DNA from: an uncultured Oscillospiraceae bacterium
GTDB taxonomy: Bacteria; Bacillota; Clostridia; Oscillospirales; Ruminococcaceae
NCBI GenBank assembly: GCA_900556525.1
Contig: USOZ01000004.1
Span: 1 to 26,767, forward strand
Reading direction: 5' to 3'
DNA: 26,767 nucleotides
Part shown: in pieces, positions 7,594-14,825 of the stretch
How positions within the stretch are numbered: the first letter of the stretch is position 1
Layout: every line of letters starts with the position of its first letter
Program-made: the position numbers and the translations under genes
The notes under the pieces: generated by a model
The model's database searches: none
What the model was told of the DNA's origin: nothing
Seen by the model: only the letters and a program-made list of their open reading frames with translations

Positions 7594-8619
7594 TTGAAAA
7601 GATTTATAATATCCGTAAAGGTATTCTGCTCCGTCTCTATGATAATTCTGCTGCTTATTTTTCCGAAAAACGCTTCACAAAGCGTTTCCGACAGCATACA
7701 GGTCTGCCTTGGCACGATTATCCCGTCAATGTTTGCCTTTATGGCTATTTCTACCTTTATTATAAATGAGGGTCTGCACAGCATAATTTTCAGACCGTTT
7801 TACTTTTTGCTTCATCGCGTTATACGTCTCGACCGAAGCACATTTGCTATATTTTGCCTTAGTCTTATCGGAGGCTATCCCGTTGGGATAAAGCTGCTGA
7901 AAGACAGAATTCGCCTTGACGAAAATTACCGTAAAACTGCCGAAAATTCAGCTATGTTTTGCTACTGCATTTCACCGTCGTTCGCAGTAACTATGATAGG
8001 ATTAGGCATTTTTTCGAGTGCGGAAGCGGGAATGATCGTATATTTATCGAATGTTGCAGCGTGCATTACAGCCGCTATATTCATAGGGAAAAATAATGGC
8101 GTATCAGATAAAATCTGTTCAAAAACAAAAAGCGGCATGATATATGCAGTACAGTCATCGGCTCTTTCGCTTTTCACAGTATGCACCGTAATTGTTGCTT
8201 TCAATGTAATTCTCTCTATGTGTTCAGAACTGTTCAGAACGGCAGGAGTAACGCTCGAGCCGTCTGTTCTTGGCTTTTTCGAGATAAGCAACCTTTTAAA
8301 AATGACTTCGGATTTAAATATGCTGCCGCTCATTTCCGCGATAAGCTCTTTCGGAGGAATATGCGTTCTTGTGCAATGCACGGCGATATGCGGCGGAGCA
8401 TTCTCTCTAAAGCGATTTCTGATTTCGCGTATTCCTATCGCATTTTTAAGTGGAATTTACTGTGCGGTATCCTTGCGGCTATTCGACATTTCAATTCCTG
8501 CTTCCGGCGCAGTACATTACACATTTGAATTTAACGCAAATCAAATCGTACTGCCACTGCTAATGGCAATGAATATAATTCTTTTCAACAAAAAGATAAA
8601 AAATTTACGAAAGGGGTAG
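7594..8619 (+). CDS. ylbJ: Sporulation integral membrane protein YlbJ
   Basis: The 341-aa protein has about eight membrane helices and belongs to the nucleoside-transporter-like/YlbJ group. Signatures include SLIGGYPVGIKLL (residues about 89-101), a cytoplasmic segment DRIRLDENYRKTAENSAMFCYCISPSF, and SSFGGICVLVQ near residue 250. YlbJ is made in the mother cell and is needed for spore cortex formation. The start is TTG 7594, with GGAAGGAT a few bases upstream. It is divergent from yqfC, which supports shared sporulation control. Confidence 0.87.
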   Translation: MKRFIISVKVFCSVSMIILLLIFPKNASQSVSDSIQVCLGTIIPSMFAFMAISTFIINEGLHSIIFRPFYFLLHRVIRLDRSTFAIFCLSLIGGYPVGIKLLKDRIRLDENYRKTAENSAMFCYCISPSFAVTMIGLGIFSSAEAGMIVYLSNVAACITAAIFIGKNNGVSDKICSKTKSGMIYAVQSSALSLFTVCTVIVAFNVILSMCSELFRTAGVTLEPSVLGFFEISNLLKMTSDLNMLPLISAISSFGGICVLVQCTAICGGAFSLKRFLISRIPIAFLSGIYCAVSLRLFDISIPASGAVHYTFEFNANQIVLPLLMAMNIILFNKKIKNLRKG

Positions 8620-8636
8620 AAATTCAGCAAAAAATG

Positions 8637-8683
8637 TGTTATAATTAAGAAAATACATATTAAGGCGACGTATCCGCGCCTTA
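8637..8683 (+). promoter_or_regulatory. Extended -10 promoter and leader hairpin before the Cys-rich gene
   Basis: TGTTATAAT (8637-8645) is an extended -10 with no good -35. Transcription would start near 8652. The leader then forms a perfect 7-bp hairpin, 8661-8667 (TAAGGCG) with 8677-8683 (CGCCTTA) and a 9-nt loop, before the ribosome site region GGAAAGGA. The hairpin lacks a T-run; whether it regulates is unknown. Confidence 0.5.
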
Positions 8684-8702
8684 TGGAAAGGATTGAGGTA
8701 TC

Positions 8703-8915
8703 ATGAAAAAGAAATTGTTCGGTAACAACATAAAGCCCGCCTGCAAATACTGCGAGCTTTGCAAGGCTCTCGAAAACGACAAGTTTGAATGTGAAAAATT
8801 CGGCGAGGTTAAATCTTATGATTCCTGCAAGAAATTTGTTTATAATCCTTTAAAGCGTATTCCTAAAAAGGAAGTTCTCCTTGCAAACTCCGATGTAAAT
8901 AATATTGATTTCTGA
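8703..8915 (+). CDS. Small cysteine-rich conserved-type protein of unknown function
   Basis: The 70-aa product has six cysteines in a regular pattern: CKYCELCKALENDKFEC (14-30), then C at 42 in YDSCKKF, followed by YNPLKRIPKK. The spacing C-x2-C-x2-C-x9-C-x11-C suggests a small metal-binding or zinc-ribbon-like fold. It is basic and has no signal peptide or membrane helix, so it is probably cytosolic. I recall the general pattern of Cys residues followed by a FxYxPLKRxP tail in small clostridial hypothetical proteins, but no function is known to me. It has its own promoter and lies between ylbJ and the binding-protein gene. The start is supported by GGAAAGGATTGAGG upstream. Confidence 0.7.
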   Translation: MKKKLFGNNIKPACKYCELCKALENDKFECEKFGEVKSYDSCKKFVYNPLKRIPKKEVLLANSDVNNIDF

Positions 8916-8916
8916 C

Positions 8917-9021
8917 TTTTAGCACATTTTTTCTTTGTTTAAATTGTACAAATTTACTCAACTGGGTTGGTGCAATATGTAAATTGACTGCAAAGAGGAA
9001 ATGTGCTAAAATTGTTTTAGC
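8917..9021. repeat. Three GCTAAAA elements arranged as inverted repeats around the -10 box
   Basis: TTTTAGCACATTT (8917-8929) is an exact inverted copy of AAATGTGCTAAAA (8999-9011), 69 bp away. In addition GCTAAAA-TTG-TTTTAGC (9005-9021) is a perfect palindrome with 7-bp arms that encloses the -10 box TAAAAT of the following promoter. Two palindromes sharing one arm look like a binding site with an upstream auxiliary site, or alternative RNA/DNA foldings. Confidence 0.6.
8984..9012 (+). promoter_or_regulatory. Promoter of the sugar-binding lipoprotein gene
   Basis: TTGACT (8984-8989) and TAAAAT (9007-9012) are 17 bp apart, with TG at 9004-9005 as an extended -10. Transcription should start near 9019, just before the operator at 9024-9039. 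Confidence 0.75.
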
Positions 9022-9023
9022 AG

Positions 9024-9039
9024 ATGTAATCGGTTACAT
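9024..9039 (+). promoter_or_regulatory. LacI/CcpA-type operator of the sugar-binding lipoprotein gene
   Basis: ATGTAATCGGTTACAT has perfect 6-bp arms around the centre TCGG, and its inner 14 bases match the TGWNANCGNTNWCA consensus in full. Its place directly after the predicted start of transcription is the same as that of the GH5 operator (4342-4355). Repression by a LacI-family regulator, or catabolite repression by CcpA, is inferred. Confidence 0.75.
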
Positions 9040-9094
9040 ACTGTATACATGGTGAATATGGAAGCTCAGGCTTCTAAGAAAGGAATAATGAAGA

Positions 9095-10549
9095 ATGAAA
9101 TCCAGCAAGAAAATTATTGCGGCTGCCCTTGCAGTATCAACTGTATTCGGCATATCGGCTTGTGGTCAGAGCGGAGGCGGACGAACCGAGAACACGCTGA
9201 CTACTACAACAACAGCTATGATTACGACAACGGAGGATGAAATATTTGACAACCCTGTTGACGTAGGAAACGTAAACCTCGACGTAACGGACAATGATAC
9301 CGACATTTCCGGCACAGTTGTACGCTATATCGGCTGTTACGACCTAAGAACTGCAGGCGATATAAAGCCGGCGTATAAATACTTTGAGGAAACGTACAAC
9401 GCAACTATCGAGGTCGAACTTTGTGCTGATAACGCAATAATGGAAACTCTTGCGAAATATATGGCAGCAGATACATCTCCCAACCTTGTTGACGCACGCG
9501 ACAATACTTTCCCCTACCTTATTTCAAAGAACTCATATGAGCCTCTCGACGGATATATCGATCTTTCCGCACCGCAATGGGACGGAGTAACCGATATCAT
9601 TGACGGATATCAGCTTAACGGAAAGCACTATTATTACCCATGGGCATACTTCGTTTCGCCCAACTTCCTCATCTACAACAGAGGATTGTTCCAGGAATAT
9701 GGCATTAAAGACCCTAAGGAGCTTTGGGACGCAGGCGAATGGACATGGGACGCGTTTTATGACTGTATGATTCAGTTCAAAAACAACAGCCAGTATGAAG
9801 ATGCACTCGGTTTATACGGCGCAATAAGCACAACCGCTATCAATTCAACCGGTGAAGCCCTGATAGGATTTGAAAACAACCAGCTTGTAAACAATCTTCG
9901 TTCTGCAGGCGTTGAGCGTGCACAGCAGTTCCTCGAAAAGCTCAAAAAAGAAGGCTTGTCTTCGCTTTTCTACGGAACTTATTCCAACGTTGACCACTAT
10001 CCTATAATTGACGGAAATGCAGCTTTCCAGTCTGTCGGCGACTGGAAAATCTCGGATTACTCAAGATATCAGAAGCTCAAGGCTAAAAAGGGCGAAGATA
10101 TAGATATTTTCTTTGTTCCCTATCCGAGAGATCCTTCGTCCGATGAATATTACTATACGCTCGATACGTTCGGATACATGGTTCCTGCAGGTTCTAAAAA
10201 TATTCAGGCTTCCTGCATTTTCATTAACTGTGTACGTCTTAGCCAGACAGACCCCGAGCTTAAAGAAGTCACCCGCGAGAGCATTATGAAGTCAAAGGCA
10301 TACACCGAAGAGCAATATGAACTTTGGAGCTACTTCCATGATGTAAACAATTTTGATCATCTGGTAGTTGACTATGCAACCTGCTTCGATACAGATACGA
10401 TAAACAACACTATCACGCCCATGCTTGAAGATGTTCCATTCGTTACAAGTGCCGAAAATGATAATTCGTGGACAACACTCAGAGAAACGAATTACAACAT
10501 AGTTGATTCTAAGATTCAGGAAATTAACGCTCTCATAAACGGTCAGTAA
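9095..10549 (+). CDS. ABC-transporter extracellular sugar-binding lipoprotein (family 1)
   Basis: The 484-aa protein has a lipoprotein signal peptide (lipobox ISAC, Cys23), a Thr-rich linker (about 33-48), and a family 1 solute-binding domain. Visible features are the N-terminal lobe around TLAKYMAADTSPNLVDARD, aromatic segments likely to stack on sugar (NGKHYYYPWAYF, AGEWTWDAF), and the late GYMVPAGSKN loop. It should sit on the outer face of the membrane and deliver oligosaccharides to an ABC permease. No permease or ATPase gene is adjacent, so it is an orphan, as often seen in Firmicutes that share one MsmK-type ATPase. ATG 9095 is out of frame with ATG 9088; the ribosome site AAAGGA lies at 9078-9083. 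The operator matches that of the GH5 gene. Confidence 0.87.
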   Translation: MKSSKKIIAAALAVSTVFGISACGQSGGGRTENTLTTTTTAMITTTEDEIFDNPVDVGNVNLDVTDNDTDISGTVVRYIGCYDLRTAGDIKPAYKYFEETYNATIEVELCADNAIMETLAKYMAADTSPNLVDARDNTFPYLISKNSYEPLDGYIDLSAPQWDGVTDIIDGYQLNGKHYYYPWAYFVSPNFLIYNRGLFQEYGIKDPKELWDAGEWTWDAFYDCMIQFKNNSQYEDALGLYGAISTTAINSTGEALIGFENNQLVNNLRSAGVERAQQFLEKLKKEGLSSLFYGTYSNVDHYPIIDGNAAFQSVGDWKISDYSRYQKLKAKKGEDIDIFFVPYPRDPSSDEYYYTLDTFGYMVPAGSKNIQASCIFINCVRLSQTDPELKEVTRESIMKSKAYTEEQYELWSYFHDVNNFDHLVVDYATCFDTDTINNTITPMLEDVPFVTSAENDNSWTTLRETNYNIVDSKIQEINALINGQ

Positions 10550-10557
10550 ATTCAAAA

Positions 10558-10587
10558 ACAGCCCCGATTTATTCGGGGTTGTTTTTT
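10558..10587 (+). terminator. Terminator of the sugar-binding lipoprotein gene
   Basis: A 10-bp helix (10558-10567 with 10573-10582, with one G-U pair and the core GCCCCGA/TCGGGGT) is followed by T residues (10582-10587). It lies 8 bases after the stop codon. Confidence 0.9.
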
Positions 10588-10591
10588 ATAC

Positions 10592-10626
10592 AAAAACCCC
10601 GCCTTTTGTAGATACAAAAAGCGGGG
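10592..10626 (-). terminator. Terminator of the transketolase operon
   Basis: The outer helix CCCCGC/GCGGGG (10597-10602 with 10621-10626) and inner helix TTTTGTA/TACAAAA (10604-10610 with 10613-10619) form one long stem with a single mismatch. On the minus strand a T-run follows (10596-10592). It faces the terminator of the convergent gene. Confidence 0.9.
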
Positions 10627-10647
10627 ATGCGTTTATATTGAATACGA

Positions 10648-11583
10648 TTACTTGCCGAGAGCAGCTTTTGTTACAGCTACAATGTTTTCTGCACAAAGTC
10701 CGAATTCTTTCAGTAATGCGGCCGCAGGACCTGAATGTCCGAAGCAGTCCTTTACGCCGATTTTGATAACAGGAACAGGGCATTCTTCGGTTACAACGTT
10801 CGCAACCGCTGAACCTAAGCCGCCGATAACGCTGTGTTCTTCAACGGTAACGATCTTACCTGTCTCCTTTGCAGCCTTGATAATTATATCACGGTCAATA
10901 GGCTTAATTGTATGGATATTGATAACACGGGCGTCAATTCCCTGCTCTGCAAGCGCCTTGCCTGCTTCGATAGCCTCGCCTACCATAAGACCGGTTGCGA
11001 TAATTGTAATATCCTTGCCGTCCTTGAGCTGAACGCCTTTTCCAATCTCGAATCTGTATGTTGCCGCGTCATTGAAAATGGGAGCAGCGAGTCTGCCGAA
11101 GCGCATATATGTCGGACCTACAAAGTCTGCCATTGCAAGAACCGCAGCCTTAGCTTCAACATCATCTGCAGGGTTGATAACGGTCATATTTGGAATCGCA
11201 GTCATGAGCGCAATGTCTTCGTTGCACTGATGAGAAGCGCCGTCCTCGCCGACAGAAATACCCGCGTGAGTTGCGCCTATCTTTACGTTGAGTTTCGGAT
11301 AACAAATGCTGTTTCTTACTATTTCAAAAGCGCGTCCTGCCGCAAACATTGCGAACGAACTTGCGAATACGAGCTTTCCTGTTGTGGCAATACCCGCCGC
11401 AACGCCCATCATGTTTGCTTCCGCGATTCCGCAGTCGAAATGCTTATCGGGGTATGCTTTCTTAAAAATGCCTGTCTTGGTTGCAGCTGCAAGGTCTGCG
11501 TCGAGTACTACTAAATCAGGGCGCTTTTCCGCGAGCAGAACAAGACCCTCACCGTAGCTTTCACGAGTTGCTTTCTTTTCCAT
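10648..11583 (-). CDS. Transketolase, C-terminal subunit (pyrimidine-binding and C-terminal domains)
   Basis: The 311-aa protein has the pyrimidine-binding domain of transketolase, including catalytic Glu55 in CGIAEANMMGVAAG, and the C-terminal domain with VEEHSVIGGLGSAVANV. With the N-terminal subunit encoded just upstream it forms a thiamine-diphosphate enzyme that moves two-carbon units between sugar phosphates in the non-oxidative pentose phosphate route. This route is a common way for anaerobes without transaldolase or the oxidative branch to make ribose phosphate. The gene starts 18 bases after the stop of the N-terminal subunit, with AAAGGA in the gap. No DXS-specific features are seen. 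Confidence 0.9.
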   Translation of the reverse strand: MEKKATRESYGEGLVLLAEKRPDLVVLDADLAAATKTGIFKKAYPDKHFDCGIAEANMMGVAAGIATTGKLVFASSFAMFAAGRAFEIVRNSICYPKLNVKIGATHAGISVGEDGASHQCNEDIALMTAIPNMTVINPADDVEAKAAVLAMADFVGPTYMRFGRLAAPIFNDAATYRFEIGKGVQLKDGKDITIIATGLMVGEAIEAGKALAEQGIDARVINIHTIKPIDRDIIIKAAKETGKIVTVEEHSVIGGLGSAVANVVTEECPVPVIKIGVKDCFGHSGPAAALLKEFGLCAENIVAVTKAALGK

Positions 11584-11601
11584 AGCTCAAAAATCCTTTC
11601 T

Positions 11602-12444
11602 TTACTTCTGTAATTCATCGAGATGAGCCTGAAGCTCGCCCATTGCAATTTTGTACTGTTCTTCATTCGGTGCTGCGCCATGCCATGCAACATTGTTTTC
11701 CATGTATGAAACGCCCTTGCCCTTGACAGTTTTCTGAATAATTACCGTAGGCTGATTTGCGATTTTTTCCGCTTCGTTGAGCGCATTTTCAATCTCATCA
11801 AAATCATGACCGTTTATAGTGATAACGTGCCAACCGAACGCGGCAAACTTTTCGTCAATCGGATACGGACTCATTACCTGAGTTATCGGACCGTCAATCT
11901 GAAGATTGTTATTGTCAACAACATAAACAAGATTATCAAGCTGATAATGTGCGGCAAACATTGCGGATTCCCATACCTGACCTTCCTGAATTTCGCCGTC
12001 GCCCAAAATAGCGTAAACCTTATAGGTTTCATTTGAAATCTTTCCCGAAAGAGCCATGCCGCAAGCTGCTGAAACGCCCTGTCCGAGTGAACCTGTGCTC
12101 ATATCAACGCCGGGAACTTTGCCGAGAACGGGATGTCCCTGTAAACGTGAGTCGATCTTGCGAAGCGTTTTAAGCTCTTCAACGGGGAAAAAGCCTCTGT
12201 GCGCAAGAACCGCATATAAAGCGGGAGCGGTATGTCCTTTTGAAAGAACCAGACGATCGCGATCAGCCATCATAGGATTTTGGGGATCAACGTTCATTCT
12301 TGCCATGTAAAGGTAGGTAAGCATATCTGTAACGGAAAGAGATCCGCCCGGATGGCCGGCCTTTGCGTTATAAACGCCTTCGATAATGCCCATTCTGACC
12401 TTTGTTGCAGTTATTTCAAGCTGCTTTTTTAATGTTGCGTCCAT
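11602..12444 (-). CDS. Transketolase, N-terminal subunit (thiamine diphosphate-binding)
   Basis: The 280-aa protein matches the N-terminal half of transketolase. It shows AGHPGGSLS (29-37), the diphosphate/Mg site GDGEIQEGQVWE (148-159) and its asparagine partner in VVDNNNLQIDG (175-185), and KGHTAPALYA (69-78). It pairs with the downstream C-terminal subunit; split transketolases are frequent in Firmicutes, so this is not a frameshift. The start at 12444 has AGGAGG upstream. It is separated by a 47-bp gap from the cof gene, with no clear promoter in the gap. Confidence 0.9.
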   Translation of the reverse strand: MDATLKKQLEITATKVRMGIIEGVYNAKAGHPGGSLSVTDMLTYLYMARMNVDPQNPMMADRDRLVLSKGHTAPALYAVLAHRGFFPVEELKTLRKIDSRLQGHPVLGKVPGVDMSTGSLGQGVSAACGMALSGKISNETYKVYAILGDGEIQEGQVWESAMFAAHYQLDNLVYVVDNNNLQIDGPITQVMSPYPIDEKFAAFGWHVITINGHDFDEIENALNEAEKIANQPTVIIQKTVKGKGVSYMENNVAWHGAAPNEEQYKIAMGELQAHLDELQK

Positions 12445-12491
12445 ATTAGACCTCCTGTACTTTTTAAGCGGTTTCCCGCATTGAGTTTCAA

Positions 12492-13295
12492 TTAAAGTGT
12501 TTCAATATAATCAATTATCTGACTTATCGGAGAATTGTTGTTATCGCTGACAATCAGCTTTGAGGCACTTTTAACCTGTTCTTGTGCATTTGCTACGGCA
12601 ACTCCCAGATCTGCGGTTCTAACCATGTCGTAATCATTGCCAAAATCGCCGACAGCAACCGTGAACAAATCTTCTTTTCCGAGCAAACTGAGCAGCTTTT
12701 TATAGCCGAATCCCTTGCTTATGCCCTCAGGCAGCATTTCATAATACATGGGCGACGAATGAACCCAGTTTACGTCTTTTTGACATTTTTCGTGTGTATA
12801 TTGAATGACGCGGCCTATTTTTTCAGACGGATATGCAATCAAAACTTTTAACCAATCACCTTTCGGGGCTTTATCAAGACAACAGTGAACAGCTTCGATC
12901 TGTTCGATTGCAAGATGTTCCTTAACAGTTTCGTTGTAATCAGTCACATAAACAGCCTCGCCCCGAAGAATCTCAATTCCTATATCGGGAAACTCGTTTT
13001 CAAGCTCGCGTATGTAATCATATGCACAATCAGGCATTGAGCTGTGCCACAAAAATTCCCGCCGATTAAAATCATAAACAGCCGCACCGTTAAAAATTAC
13101 GCACGGAATGTCTACACCGATTTTTTTCACGACATTTTCAGCCATCGCAACTCCGCGGCCGGTTGCGACTGTAAATAAACCGCCGCCGCTGAGGAATTTT
13201 TCAATAGCGTTAAGATCCTTTTCGGAAATTCGCTTATCGTCTGTAAGCAGCGTTCCGTCAAGATCGCTCATTAAAATTACTCTTTTAAAATCCAT
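12492..13295 (-). CDS. Cof-type HAD-superfamily phosphatase
   Basis: The 267-aa protein is a Cof/IIB HAD hydrolase. Motif I is MSDLDGT (nucleophile Asp11, acid/base Asp13), motif II lies in FTVATGRG, and motif IV is GDFGNDYDMVR near the C terminus. A cap domain lies between about residues 85 and 190. Such enzymes remove phosphate from sugar phosphates, flavin or PLP in the cytosol; the substrate cannot be told. It begins one base after the rluD stop codon, so it is the last gene of the lspA-rluD transcription unit. Confidence 0.87.
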   Translation of the reverse strand: MDFKRVILMSDLDGTLLTDDKRISEKDLNAIEKFLSGGGLFTVATGRGVAMAENVVKKIGVDIPCVIFNGAAVYDFNRREFLWHSSMPDCAYDYIRELENEFPDIGIEILRGEAVYVTDYNETVKEHLAIEQIEAVHCCLDKAPKGDWLKVLIAYPSEKIGRVIQYTHEKCQKDVNWVHSSPMYYEMLPEGISKGFGYKKLLSLLGKEDLFTVAVGDFGNDYDMVRTADLGVAVANAQEQVKSASKLIVSDNNNSPISQIIDYIETL

Positions 13296-13296
13296 A

Positions 13297-14199
13297 TTAT
13301 TTTATACTTTTCAGAAATTTTACAAAATATTCGGGAAGCTCGCTTTCAAATTCCATATATTCGCCGCTTACGGGGTGAATAAACCCGATCTTTTTTGCGT
13401 GAAGGCACTGCCCTCCAAGCGATTTCGATTTACCGTTTCCGTACACCTCGTCGCCCGCAATCGGGTGACCGATATATGCCATGTGAACGCGAATTTGATG
13501 CGTCCGACCTGTTTCGAGCCTTAGCCGCAAATGTGTATATCCGGGCAAATTTTCGAGAACGTGATAATGCGTTATTGCTTCCTTGCTGTTTTCGCTTGTT
13601 ACGCACATCTTTTTTCTGTCAGCTTTGTTCCTGCCTATCGGAGCGTTAACCGTCCCGTCACTTTTTATTGAACCGACAGCAACAGCCTCATATTCGCGCG
13701 TAAAGCTGTGAACTTTTATCTGTTCTGCAAGCCCGTGGTGCGCAAAATCATTTTTTGCCACGATCAAAAGACCGCTCGTGTCTTTGTCTATTCGATGAAC
13801 AATACCGGGACGAATTTCGCCGTTTATTCCCGAAAGACTTTCTCCGCAATGGTACATAAGAGCATTGACAAGCGTACCGGAAGAATGGCCTGCGGCGGGG
13901 TGAACGACCATGCCTTTGGGTTTATTCACAACCAAAAGGTCGTTATCCTCATAAACGATTTCAAGCGGAATATTCTCAGGCAAAATATCAACACATTCAG
14001 GCTCGGGAATAATCAGACAAATTTTGTCACCGCTGTGAATCTTATAGTTTTTTTGAACATTCACGCCGTTCACTGTGCAGCTTCCGTTTTCTATCAGACG
14101 CGCTGCGGCAGTCCGGGTAAGTTCGATTTCTTCCCTTTCGGAAAGAAATTTATCCAACCTGTCGCCTGACTGCTCCACAACAAATTCAAGGCTGTTCAT
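13297..14199 (-). CDS. RluA/RluD-family rRNA or tRNA pseudouridine synthase
   Basis: The 300-aa protein has an N-terminal S4 RNA-binding domain (about 12-60) and the RluA-type catalytic domain. The catalytic aspartate is Asp138 in HRIDKDTSG. Other family blocks are VNKPKGMVVHPAAGH (91-105) and RLETGRTHQIRVH. It should isomerise uridines in large-subunit rRNA (RluD-like) in the cytosol. Its start overlaps the lspA stop codon in an ATGA arrangement, so translation is coupled. The lspA-rluD pair is a common Firmicute arrangement. The exact target sites are not readable. Confidence 0.9.
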   Translation of the reverse strand: MNSLEFVVEQSGDRLDKFLSEREEIELTRTAAARLIENGSCTVNGVNVQKNYKIHSGDKICLIIPEPECVDILPENIPLEIVYEDNDLLVVNKPKGMVVHPAAGHSSGTLVNALMYHCGESLSGINGEIRPGIVHRIDKDTSGLLIVAKNDFAHHGLAEQIKVHSFTREYEAVAVGSIKSDGTVNAPIGRNKADRKKMCVTSENSKEAITHYHVLENLPGYTHLRLRLETGRTHQIRVHMAYIGHPIAGDEVYGNGKSKSLGGQCLHAKKIGFIHPVSGEYMEFESELPEYFVKFLKSIK

Positions 14200-14711
14200 T
14201 TGTCCGCCTCTTTACTTTCAGCAGCTTTTTTTTCGTTCTTTTTGTCCTCCAATATGAACAAAACGGCAAAAATAATACCACCGCAGACTACGCAAATATC
14301 AGCAAAATTAAAAATTGCAAAATTGATTATCTTAAAGTCGATGAAATCAACAACATATCCGAGAAAAACACGGTCGATAAGATTGCCTAATCCTCCTCCT
14401 GCTATTGCCGCAAGCGAGAAAAGCTGTGCATATCCTTTTGTGCGTCCCGAAAAAATGTACCATTCTATTACACAAATCATAATTATCGGCAATATTGTCA
14501 GCAGAAGCTGCTTCCCCTCAAGCAGGCTGAACGACATACCGGTATTTTCACAATATGTCCAGTTCACCCACTCTGTTTCGCCGAATTTTATAATGGGAAT
14601 TGAGCCTTGCGGCTTAACATAGCTTACGGCAAGCCATTTTGTAAACTGGTCCAACGCCGCAAGCGCTATTGTTGCCGCAAGTGCAATCAGTGGTAATTTT
14701 TTCTTTTGCAA
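14196..14711 (-). CDS. lspA: Lipoprotein signal peptidase (signal peptidase II)
   Basis: The 171-aa membrane protein has four hydrophobic helices and the LspA catalytic pair Asp113 (GGGLGNLIDR) and Asp138 (FNFADICV), plus the conserved ENTGMSFS loop (55-62). It cuts the signal peptide of prolipoproteins just before the lipidated cysteine; its likely substrates here include the GH5 enzyme and the sugar-binding protein. The start is TTG 14711, since no ATG or GTG fits; AAAGGA lies about ten bases upstream. The C-terminal Lys/Glu-rich tail (about 152-171) is longer than the catalytic core needs. Confidence 0.92.
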   Translation of the reverse strand: MQKKKLPLIALAATIALAALDQFTKWLAVSYVKPQGSIPIIKFGETEWVNWTYCENTGMSFSLLEGKQLLLTILPIIMICVIEWYIFSGRTKGYAQLFSLAAIAGGGLGNLIDRVFLGYVVDFIDFKIINFAIFNFADICVVCGGIIFAVLFILEDKKNEKKAAESKEADK

Positions 14712-14781
14712 TGGTATACAATCCTTTCACCGGTTTGAGGATACAGATTTTTATTGTTCAAACAAAAAATCAGCATTACAT

Positions 14782-14817
14782 ACAGGAGAGCCATACAAAA
14801 ATGTACGGCTCTTCTGT
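14782..14817. terminator. Long hairpin between ileS and lspA
   Basis: A 16-bp stem with one mismatch and one G-U pair (14782-14797 with 14802-14817) lies just after the ileS stop codon. Its immediate T-run is on the plus side (14817-14820), where no gene ends. On the minus strand the nearest T-run is about a dozen bases further, so termination of ileS there may be partial. Confidence 0.5.
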
Positions 14818-14825
14818 TTTATGCT

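Noticed and set aside
9049..9240. 63-aa open frame overlapping the start of the sugar-binding lipoprotein gene
   Set aside because: It is in another frame over the signal peptide and Thr-rich linker region and has no support beyond being open. The lipoprotein frame has a clear signal peptide.
10834..11514. 226-aa plus-strand open frame opposite the transketolase C subunit
   Set aside because: It is antisense to a well-supported enzyme gene, Cys/Asn-rich, and has no domain.
10648..12444. Frameshifted transketolase gene
   Set aside because: The two open frames have separate starts, each with its own ribosome site, and an 18-bp gap. Split transketolases are normal in Firmicutes.
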